Source: a bacterium
GTDB lineage: Bacteria; UBA9089; CG2-30-40-21; SBAY01
DNA: 6,181 nt
Direction: 5' to 3'
Assembly (NCBI GenBank): GCA_030018635.1
Contig: JASEHU010000134.1
Coordinates: forward strand, 1-6,181
Part shown: piece by piece, positions 1-4,651 of the stretch
How the letters are laid out: every line of letters starts with the position of its first letter
How positions within the stretch are numbered: the first letter of the stretch is position 1
Position numbers and translations under genes: made by a program
Notes under the pieces: model-generated
Seen by the model: only the letters and a program-made list of their open reading frames with translations
Told to the model about the DNA's origin: nothing
Database searches by the model: none

Positions 1-208
1 TGTGGACAGTATTGCGGTCTTCGTCATCTTTATTGCTGGTTACCTTACCAACAATATCACCCGTAAGACTAATATCCGGGATGTTGAGTGGGACACCACG
101 CATCCCTTGTAAAGCGGTAGGACCTGTCATTTTCTCCGTCTCTTGAGCTAATATTTGCCCACTAGAGAGCAAAAAAAGGGATAAAAATATAGTTAAATAC
201 TTTTTCAT
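1..208 (-). CDS. Exported, probably outer-membrane protein (5' part only)
   Basis: Sixty-nine codons are visible before the frame leaves the window. The protein starts MKKYLTIFLSLFLLSS and has a textbook signal peptide: two lysines, a hydrophobic core at about residues 5-17, and a likely signal peptidase I site after A21 (ILA-Q). The mature part contains a stretch close to PDISLTGDIVGK followed by acidic residues and DRN. From memory, 'PDIS.xGD' just after the signal peptide is common in putative outer-membrane beta-barrel or TonB-linked receptor proteins, but too little is visible to assign a family. The ATG at 208-206 is preceded by GGAGG with a 10-nt gap, which supports this start. It lies about 140 bp downstream of the Cys/His-rich small gene on the same strand and may be its operon partner. 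An export role is seen directly in the sequence; outer-membrane location is inference. Confidence 0.75.
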   Translation of the reverse strand, partial: MKKYLTIFLSLFLLSSGQILAQETEKMTGPTALQGMRGVPLNIPDISLTGDIVGKVTSNKDDEDRNTVH

Positions 209-346
209 TTTTCTAATACCTCCAAATTTTTAAGATTTTTTGTAAGCGTTCAGCCGAAAGCCTCAACACTCAGCCAAAACCATAAAATCTAAATACGAAA
301 TTTTAGATTATAAATTCTTGAAATTACAGATTCATTAATCCAAAAT
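209..346. repeat. Intergenic region built of diverged 7-bp units
   Basis: This gap between two minus-strand genes reads in register as heptamers on the plus strand: TGTAAGC (241-247), GTTCAGC (248-254), CGAAAGC (255-261), CTCAACA, CTCAGCC, AAAACCA, TAAAATC, TAAATAC (to 296). It continues into a purer array at 337-368. An 8-bp perfect inverted repeat (AATCTAAA 286-293, TTTAGATT 302-309, 8-nt loop) sits inside. A minus-strand TATAAT occurs at 312-307, but I see no good -35 box at the right distance, so I do not call a promoter. The ribosome binding site of the exported-protein gene is at the left end. Confidence 0.5.
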
Positions 347-368
347 CTAAAATCCAAAATCTAAAATC
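337..368. repeat. 7-bp tandem repeat AATCYAA, about 4.5 copies
   Basis: The units are AATCCAA (337-343), AATCTAA (344-350), AATCCAA (351-357), AATCTAA (358-364) and AATC (365-368). The array overlaps the 3' end of the small Cys/His-rich gene: its TAG stop (349-347) and its last residues (ILDFGF) are encoded by the repeat. Confidence 0.85.
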
Positions 369-676
369 TTTCTGGGAGGACCACGGGTTAGTTCCGTCTC
401 AATACTCGGTTTGAGAAGGAAATTAGAAGACAACAAAATGTAGGATGAATGGAATAAGGTAGTGGTAATTTTTAAAGGGGAAACAAAATCTGTATTACCG
501 TTTTGACTCCACCAACACGCAAGACAAAAATCTTCTTCATTATCGGATGGGTTACAGTAACCCGACAGAAAATAATTTTTATCGCAAGTATGATGAAAAC
601 TTTCCAGGAATATAAAACTCAAGGAAAATAAAAGGGAATAAATTACTATCTTGAAAAAAAATTTCCTTTGATTCAT
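347..676 (-). CDS. Small Cys/His-rich membrane-anchored or periplasmic protein, DUF2946-like
   Basis: From the ATG at 676 the protein has 109 residues. A positively charged N-terminus (NQRK) leads into a hydrophobic segment at about residues 7-24, either a signal peptide or an anchor. Next come possible metal ligands: H28 and H29, C31, C41, and a C51-L-A-C54 pair in an acidic setting (SDNEEDF). Near the end is RGPP (98-101). A short exported protein with HH, CxxC and a C-terminal R(A/G)PP resembles the DUF2946 group and similar proteins beside metal or TonB receptor genes; this match is from memory. The open frame extends upstream to 712, but an upstream start would lie in the -35 box, so the ATG at 676 is preferred. 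There is no Shine-Dalgarno site; the predicted transcript starts at about 677. The last eight residues (RKILDFGF) run into a 7-bp repeat array that also supplies the stop. Metal handling is inference. Confidence 0.6.
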   Translation of the reverse strand: MNQRKFFFKIVIYSLLFSLSFIFLESFHHTCDKNYFLSGYCNPSDNEEDFCLACWWSQNGNTDFVSPLKITTTLFHSSYILLSSNFLLKPSIETELTRGPPRKILDFGF

Positions 677-683
677 TATTGGA

Positions 684-712
684 ATTATACAGAATTTATT
701 GGTTTTTGTCAA
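684..712 (-). promoter_or_regulatory. Consensus sigma-70 promoter, minus strand
   Basis: Read on the minus strand, TTGACA (712-707) and TATAAT (689-684) are both exact consensus and lie 17 bp apart. The expected +1 is near 677, adjacent to the ATG at 676-674 of the small Cys/His-rich gene. The -35 hexamer forms most of the left arm of the inverted repeat at 707-731. Confidence 0.8.
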
Positions 713-731
713 GTTTTTATTTTACTTGACA
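707..731. promoter_or_regulatory. Perfect inverted repeat between divergent promoters (possible operator)
   Basis: TGTCAAGT (707-714) and ACTTGACA (724-731) are exact reverse complements separated by the 9-bp AT tract TTTTATTTT. Each arm contains the -35 box of one of the two divergent promoters, so a dimeric regulator bound here would block both. The symmetry might simply come from having two consensus TTGACA boxes, but each arm is 8 bp rather than 6. The plus-strand operon encodes an antitoxin-like protein that could autoregulate here; that is inference. Confidence 0.5.
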
Positions 732-755
732 TTTGTGACTCAATTTTGTTATAAT
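726..755 (+). promoter_or_regulatory. Near-perfect sigma-70 promoter of the toxin-antitoxin operon
   Basis: TTGACA (726-731) and TATAAT (750-755) are exact, with an 18-bp spacer and an extended -10 TGT at 747-749. The expected +1 is near 762, which gives a leader of about 17 nt carrying GAGG at 765-768, 10 nt before the ATG at 779. This implies strong transcription unless repressed, which fits an autoregulated TA operon. Confidence 0.8.
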
Positions 756-778
756 TAATAATATGAGGAAAATTAATT

Positions 779-1057
779 ATGAAAACATTGAGAATAGAGA
801 TGCCTGATACACTGGCAGAAGAGATAAAGAACACAGACAACAAATATATCTGCCAGTTAATCGACTTAGGCATAAGACAGCTAAAAATGGAAAATGCCCT
901 GGTGTTGTTGAAAAAAGGTGGGGTTTCTATCGGTTATGTAGCTGGGGTGGCAGGTGTATCTGAAGATGAAATGGCTACTTTTGCCTATGTCAGGGGCTTT
1001 GCGCCTACCTTTAGTCAACAAACTTTAAGAGAGGAACTTGGAATACAAGGAAAGTAA
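779..1057 (+). CDS. UPF0175-family antitoxin-like protein
   Basis: This 92-residue protein starts MKTLRIEMPD. The N-terminal strand is followed by a helix ending in a run like LIDLGIRQLKMENAL and then by a helix-turn-helix-like segment at about residues 47-70 (GGVSIGYVAGVAGVSEDEM). That arrangement, with 'xG.xS.g.aA..aGvs..e', is characteristic of the UPF0175 family (COG2886), small proteins frequently encoded just upstream of DUF3368 PIN toxins. The C-terminus (TFSQQTLREELG) would be the toxin-contacting tail by analogy with other antitoxins. GAGG lies 10 nt before the ATG, directly under a consensus promoter. The stop codon is one base before the GTG start of the toxin gene, which suggests translational coupling. 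Antitoxin function and autoregulation are inferred from family and order, not visible directly. Confidence 0.8.
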   Translation: MKTLRIEMPDTLAEEIKNTDNKYICQLIDLGIRQLKMENALVLLKKGGVSIGYVAGVAGVSEDEMATFAYVRGFAPTFSQQTLREELGIQGK

Positions 1058-1058
1058 A

Positions 1059-1523
1059 GTGGAAGTAATATGTGATTCTGGACCATTAATGGCACTGGGA
1101 AAGTTGAATCTGCTTTATTTATTAAAACGATTGTATGGGAGAATAACTGTTTCTGCCAGTGTGTATGAAGAATCTGTGACTATGGGGAAATTGAAGGGAT
1201 GCCAGGATGCTTTGACGATTGAGATGTTTTTAAAGCAAAACAAATGGCTACCTGTAAGAATACATCCCAACGAAATTACTCCAGAAGTGCGTTGCTTAAG
1301 ATTGGATGATGGAGAGATAAAAACTATCCACCTATCAATGGAATTTCCCAATAGTTTGATATTGCTTGATGATGAGGAAGCGAGAAAGGAAGCTCGTAAA
1401 AAAGGGTTAAAAATAAAAGGTACTATTGGTATTTTAGTCGAAGCATACTCAAAAGAGATAATTAATTTTGAATTGGGTGTGGCTATTCTTAAACGACGGA
1501 AGAACGATAAAAAAATCCTGTAA
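1059..1523 (+). CDS. DUF3368 PIN-domain toxin-like RNase (VapC-like)
   Basis: PIN-domain proteins of this type are Mg2+-dependent RNases that act as toxins of type II toxin-antitoxin pairs. With the GTG start the protein has 154 residues. The expected acidic residues are present: D6 in ICDSGPLMAL, E37/E38 after SVY, D83/D84 and E86 in RLDDGE, and D104/D105 in LLDDEEAR, followed by the typical GLKIKGTIGIL. The set looks intact, so the enzyme is probably active. Start choice: GTG at 1059 has AAGGA (1047-1051) 7 nt upstream and puts the first aspartate at residue 6, as usual in the family. An in-frame TTG at 1038 would overlap the antitoxin gene by 20 bp, with its SD-like GAGG only 3 nt away. 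The GTG follows the antitoxin stop by one base. The target RNA cannot be told from the sequence. Confidence 0.85.
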   Translation: MEVICDSGPLMALGKLNLLYLLKRLYGRITVSASVYEESVTMGKLKGCQDALTIEMFLKQNKWLPVRIHPNEITPEVRCLRLDDGEIKTIHLSMEFPNSLILLDDEEARKEARKKGLKIKGTIGILVEAYSKEIINFELGVAILKRRKNDKKIL

Positions 1524-1584
1524 TTACTGAAGTTATGTAAAAAATTAAAATGGGAAAAACCTTATTTTTGAGGAGATATTACCT

Positions 1585-1653
1585 ATGAACAGTAATATAG
1601 GGTCCTTTTGTCGGAAAAATCCAGTGTTTGGGTGGGGAAAATACCTTTTTTGA
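1585..1653 (+). CDS. Possible 22-residue leader or remnant ORF
   Basis: ATG at 1585 follows AGGAG (1571-1575) by 9 nt, an ideal spacing, and encodes MNSNIGSFCRKNPVFGWGKY plus LF before TGA. The peptide matches nothing I recognise. Its 3' half lies inside the terminator-like fold at 1612-1686, so translation could interfere with folding. It may be a small gene, a leader peptide without a downstream gene, or the 5' scrap of a lost gene. The ribosome binding site is the only positive evidence. Confidence 0.25.
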   Translation: MNSNIGSFCRKNPVFGWGKYLF

Positions 1654-1686
1654 ACCTAAAAGCAAGGTAAAAGCCCCTTTTTTCCG
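1612..1686 (+). terminator. Nested inverted repeat with T-run, terminator-like
   Basis: Three complementary pairs nest: CGGAAAAA (1612-1619) with TTTTTCCG (1679-1686), GGGG (1634-1637) with CCCC (1674-1677), and TACCTT (1642-1647) with AAGGTA (1664-1669). Internal loops interrupt the stem. Six Ts (1678-1683) directly follow the CCCC arm, so the inner hairpin could end transcription of the TA operon about 150 bp past its last stop. The internal loops make it weaker than a typical intrinsic terminator. Confidence 0.4.
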
Positions 1687-1811
1687 TCGTCCTAAAGTAG
1701 CCACACCCTTTTGAATTGTTTAGAGATGTCAAGATATTTTTGCTTTGAGCAGAAACTTCCTAACTTTTCTGATGTTTAAAAGAAGTGAATTTTTGAGGAA
1801 AAAAACCCTTT

Positions 1812-1906
1812 GTAAATGGTAAATAGTCATCTGTAATCGGGTGAATTGGTAACAACCGATTATTGTGTTTTCCTTGCCGATAACCTGATTACCAATCACC
1901 GATGAC
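1812..1906. repeat. Imperfect inverted repeat made of 7-bp units
   Basis: The left half reads as heptamers GTAAATG (1812-1818), GTAAATA, GTCATCT, GTAATCG, GGTGAAT and TGGTAAC (to 1853). The right half, GATTACCAATCACCGATGAC (1887-1906), pairs with it: GTCATC (1826-1831) with GATGAC (1901-1906), and GGTGAATTGGTAA (1840-1852) with TTACCAATCACC (1889-1900), with one bulged base. The element ends 6 bp past the stop of the NACHT gene. No U-run follows on the minus strand, so I call it a repeat element, not a terminator. Confidence 0.6.
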
Positions 1907-1912
1907 TTTTTC

Positions 1913-4570
1913 TTAAAGTGTTTTGGCACAACGAAATCCGAGACAATTACCTTTGTAATCCGGATGGACATCGAATCGAGAGGAACATCGGCATTTATCC
2001 TGATTCAGATACCACGAACCACCACGCGCTACACGAAATATTCCTTTATCCGCTCCCTTCGGATTTCTATCAGGGTTATTCCGGTAATAATCCTTACCAT
2101 ACCAATCGGCACACCATTCCAGGACATTACCTGCCATATCTAAACAACCATAAGAAGGATTTTCGCTTATATCTTTATATTTTCTAACGGGTGTTGTCTT
2201 ACCTATTTTACTTTCGTTGGTATTACACTTTTTAGTTTCAAATTTATTTCCCCAGGGATATTTGCGGGCATCTGTTCCCCGGGCTACCTTTTCCCATTCT
2301 GCCTCAGAAGGCAATCGCTTTCCAGCCCAAAGGGCATACATATACGCCTCATACCAGGAGACATTGACTACAGGCTGGTCATCCTTTTCATCTTCCCAGC
2401 ATCTTTTATGTCCCGGGTCGAATTTTTCATATTCGGCATTGGTTACCGGTGTTTTATCCATATAAAATAAGTCTAAATAAACCTCATGAATCGGCTGTTC
2501 CGACTCAGAGCCTTTGTTTTGAGATATTGCCTCTTCAGAACTACCCATTAAGAATCTACCGGCAGGTATTAATGCCATCTGGATTTCTACCTGCGATATA
2601 CCGCTACCTTTAAATGAATGAAGGACAGTTAACAGGCTCGCCTGGTAAGCCTCCTGACTACTGCTATCAGATGAGCCAGCAATCTTCTCTAATATTTGCA
2701 TAGCAAAATAAAGGATATTTCCATAGGTATCCTTTTTAAATACATCCTTCATCGCCTCAAATAATTTCTTACTTTTATCAGGCAAGCCTGTACCAGGCAA
2801 GCCTGTTTCCAGAAGTCTGACTAATCGATAACGCAATTCCCTATCTGTCACCGTATGCAATCCTTGAATAAGAATAGTATCTTCATCAGGCTCACCTTGC
2901 TGATGTTCACCTCGTTGAGTCGCGACTCGTTGCGGAAAGAATCCAAATATCTTATCAAACAGCTCTTTATCGCCTCCATCACTGACCTCAATCAGCCTTT
3001 TTAACACCTCACCTTTGACATCCTCATTCAAACCTTCAATCTCAAGCAAGCATCTTGCGGCAATAGAAATCTTTCTTTGTTCCTCTACCTCACTTGTGAG
3101 TATCTTTTTGACAAAATTACTTGCATTATCCACCATTCCTGCATAAAACAAGACAACATTTTCCCACCAATCATTTTGTAAATTTTCCAATAAAATCTTA
3201 ACGAGACGAGCCTCTTCGCGTTCGTGAGGCCGACGATTATTATTGATGTATGCGGCGGCTAAATATTCCTGAAATGAGTGGTGAATAAATTTAGAGGTTG
3301 AATTACAAATAATACCGCTGTCTTTCCCAATCTCTTTGAGTAACGATTCTATCTCAGGTACGAGGCAAGCCTCATTAATTATCTCTGCTTCCCCCTGGGG
3401 TGTATTTTCCGAAAAGTTGGTTTTGCCTTGATTGGTGTGATAATGCCAGGCGATATTTTTTAATGCCTCAATTTGTTGTTCCTTGCTTCCTCCTGCGTTA
3501 TCCTTTAGCCTCAAATTAATAACTGATTCATAAACCTCTGTCTTCCTTTGAGGTAATGGAAGAGCGTATTTAAAAATAATATAGACAAGGGTAAGAAGAA
3601 GTGGGTTTTTAGTTAAGTGGGCAATTTTACTGTTTTGTTCAATAGCCGTAATTAGTTCCTTGCACTCCTCAAAGTCAAAATCATTTTCGCTGCTCATCAA
3701 ACCTTCAAGGAATAATCTTTGCTGGAGTGGAGTTAATTCTAATATTTCAAATTCTTTAAAATTCGCCAGTCCTGTAATCTTATGTCTTGATGTAATAATA
3801 ATCTTATTGTTTTTATAGCCTGGGTGGTTAATAAAGGTCAAGATTTGTTCCTTAACCAGTGTTTGTTTTTTATTTTCCTCATCGAATCCATCTAATAGAA
3901 TCAAAAATTTCCCTGTGGCAAGTTTATTTTCTATAAATTCAAGGGGACATGTTCCGAGTATTACCTTTTGAGGTGCTACCTCTTGAGAGAGGTTCACCTC
4001 GTTGATGCAGGCAAAGATATACTCAACCAAACTTAGGTTTGTTTCCATCCATTCAGTAATCGTGATAAATACAGGAATGGGTCTAATGCCTTTTGAGGTA
4101 ATACTTCTTCTCAAGCTGGTTTGATAAGCTAAGTGTTTAAGCATTGTGGTCTTACCCGCACCGGATTCACCGGTAACCAGTAGTAGATTTCCAGATTCCT
4201 GCTCGTTCTTTAAAATCTCCTCAATTTCACAAACATCAAACCCCGAATCCCGAGTCCCAAATCCCAAACCACGATGTGAGGTAATACCTCTACCAGGTGG
4301 TACACCTGTTAATTTAAGTTTGATATAGTTTTTCTCTAAATCTAATTTTTCACCCAGAAAGATATAACCAATCATCTCCTGTCGAAGTTTAGAGTTAATG
4401 ATGTTAAGATATTGTTTTAGACTTTTATCATACTGTCTTAGCATATTAACCGAAAACCATTGGAGGAATTTATTAATCCATTGTTCAATTACTTCTACGA
4501 TTATCCTGAAAAATATAAGCGCTAAAATAAATAGAATAGTTGTTATCACAATCAAGAAATAGTCTATCAT
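1913..4570 (-). CDS. Membrane-anchored NACHT NTPase with C-terminal FGE-sulfatase-like domain
   Basis: The ATG at 4570 gives 885 residues and lies 6 nt after GGAG; the in-frame TTG just before it is only 3 nt away. Domains: one transmembrane helix (about residues 3-25) followed by Lys/Arg-rich sequence, placing the rest in the cytoplasm; a NACHT domain with Walker A GESGAGKT (134-141), Walker B LILLDGFDE (223-231), sensor-like TSRHK (260-264) and the C-terminal SFQEYLAA (432-439); an alpha-helical linker (about 450-660) that may hold HEAT-like repeats; and an FGE-sulfatase/C-type-lectin-like domain (665-885) with GRFLMGS, RLPSEAEWE, GNVLEWCADWY, RGGSW (849-853) and LGFRC. Of the two copper-binding cysteines of true FGEs, the one in 'LCH' after GGS(W/F) is replaced; the second matches C860. 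It therefore probably binds a ligand and is not an FGE. NACHT proteins are STAND switches that oligomerise on sensing; bacterial ones include anti-phage proteins. A defence role here is inference. Short palindromic repeats interrupt the coding sequence. Confidence 0.9.
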   Translation of the reverse strand: MIDYFLIVITTILFILALIFFRIIVEVIEQWINKFLQWFSVNMLRQYDKSLKQYLNIINSKLRQEMIGYIFLGEKLDLEKNYIKLKLTGVPPGRGITSHRGLGFGTRDSGFDVCEIEEILKNEQESGNLLLVTGESGAGKTTMLKHLAYQTSLRRSITSKGIRPIPVFITITEWMETNLSLVEYIFACINEVNLSQEVAPQKVILGTCPLEFIENKLATGKFLILLDGFDEENKKQTLVKEQILTFINHPGYKNNKIIITSRHKITGLANFKEFEILELTPLQQRLFLEGLMSSENDFDFEECKELITAIEQNSKIAHLTKNPLLLTLVYIIFKYALPLPQRKTEVYESVINLRLKDNAGGSKEQQIEALKNIAWHYHTNQGKTNFSENTPQGEAEIINEACLVPEIESLLKEIGKDSGIICNSTSKFIHHSFQEYLAAAYINNNRRPHEREEARLVKILLENLQNDWWENVVLFYAGMVDNASNFVKKILTSEVEEQRKISIAARCLLEIEGLNEDVKGEVLKRLIEVSDGGDKELFDKIFGFFPQRVATQRGEHQQGEPDEDTILIQGLHTVTDRELRYRLVRLLETGLPGTGLPDKSKKLFEAMKDVFKKDTYGNILYFAMQILEKIAGSSDSSSQEAYQASLLTVLHSFKGSGISQVEIQMALIPAGRFLMGSSEEAISQNKGSESEQPIHEVYLDLFYMDKTPVTNAEYEKFDPGHKRCWEDEKDDQPVVNVSWYEAYMYALWAGKRLPSEAEWEKVARGTDARKYPWGNKFETKKCNTNESKIGKTTPVRKYKDISENPSYGCLDMAGNVLEWCADWYGKDYYRNNPDRNPKGADKGIFRVARGGSWYLNQDKCRCSSRFDVHPDYKGNCLGFRCAKTL
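2779..2805. repeat. Two tandem 15-bp palindromic modules inside the NACHT gene
   Basis: CAGGCAAGCCTG occurs at 2779-2790 and again at 2794-2805, joined by TAC. Each is a 5-bp inverted repeat around AA. They encode the repeated GLP in ETGLPGTGLPD at about residues 588-598, and being 15 bp long they keep the frame. Confidence 0.7.
2912..2932. repeat. 12-bp perfect palindrome flanked by TCGTTG, in the NACHT gene
   Basis: GAGTCGCGACTC (2917-2928) is a perfect palindrome. TCGTTG occurs at 2912-2917 and at 2927-2932, 15 bp apart. The same CGTTG junction and 15-bp period occur in the pmbA-like gene array at 5782-5832. Confidence 0.6.
3200..3214. repeat. Diverged copy of the 15-bp module in the NACHT gene
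   Basis: AACGAGACGAGCCTC differs at two positions from AACGAGGCAAGCCTC, the form seen on the minus strand of the pmbA-like gene array. GAGGC at 3226-3230 can also pair with GCCTC at 3210-3214. It falls in the part encoding RRPHEREEARL. Confidence 0.4.
3362..3373. repeat. Single GAGGCAAGCCTC palindrome in the NACHT gene
   Basis: An exact copy of the core found, in reverse complement, at 5787-5798 in the pmbA-like gene. It encodes part of NEACLVPEI. Confidence 0.6.
4242..4269. repeat. Four 7-bp tandem units inside the NACHT coding region
   Basis: CCCGAAT (4242-4248), CCCGAGT (4249-4255), CCCAAAT (4256-4262) and CCCAAAC (4263-4269). On the coding strand they give GLGFGTRDSG, at about residues 101-110, between the membrane-proximal region and the Walker A motif. 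The total of 28 bp is not a multiple of three, yet the frame is open through it. Confidence 0.75.
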
Positions 4571-4582
4571 CAATTTCTCCTT

Positions 4583-4649
4583 AATTCAGAAGTCAGAAGT
4601 CAGAATGAAAAAACCTGTGGTCTTACTTCTTACTTCTTACTTCTGAATT
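4583..4649. repeat. Long hairpin of AGAAGTC/TTACTTC heptamers between pmbA-like and NACHT genes
   Basis: The left arm (4583-4605) and the right arm (4627-4649) are reverse complements at 21 of 23 positions, around a 21-nt loop. Each arm is itself a 7-bp repeat: AGAAGTC on the left and TTACTTC on the right. The element fills nearly the whole gap between the pmbA-like stop and the NACHT ribosome binding site. Read on the minus strand it is followed by GGAG and the start codon and has no U-run, so it could modulate NACHT expression or stabilise RNA ends, but it does not look like a terminator. Confidence 0.8.
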
Positions 4650-4651
4650 CC

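Larger units (their letters stand above)
1524..1811. other. Gene-poor spacer between the TA operon and the NACHT gene
   Basis: The two flanking genes converge here. I find no tRNA or rRNA and no convincing protein gene. It holds a 22-codon ORF with a good ribosome binding site (1585-1653) and a nested fold followed by a T-run (1612-1686), listed separately. The rest, about 1690-1811, is AT-rich sequence without structure that I can support. Confidence 0.5.

Noticed and set aside
677..712. Start of the Cys/His-rich gene at 712
   Set aside because: That codon lies in the -35 box of the only promoter and would be upstream of the predicted transcript start.
1038..1058. TTG at 1038 as the start of the PIN gene
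   Set aside because: Its Shine-Dalgarno spacing is only 3 nt, while GTG at 1059 has AAGGA at 7 nt and the family's usual short N-terminus.
1115..1351. Minus-strand open frame within the PIN gene
   Set aside because: It is antisense to the PIN catalytic residues; the plus-strand frame carries the family signature.
1729..1971. Minus-strand 80-codon open frame overlapping the 3' end of the NACHT gene
   Set aside because: It consists of repeat DNA and out-of-frame NACHT sequence and has no ribosome binding site or family features.
1918..2465. Plus-strand open frames across the FGE-like domain
   Set aside because: They are antisense to conserved FGE-domain motifs and lack a plausible promoter or family signal.
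4146..4328. Plus-strand open frame opposite the NACHT Walker A region
   Set aside because: It is antisense to a clearly conserved domain and looks like no protein family; a shadow of the real gene.
4583..4649. CRISPR array or intrinsic terminator
   Set aside because: The 7-bp units have no unique spacers, and neither strand shows a GC-rich stem followed by a T-run.
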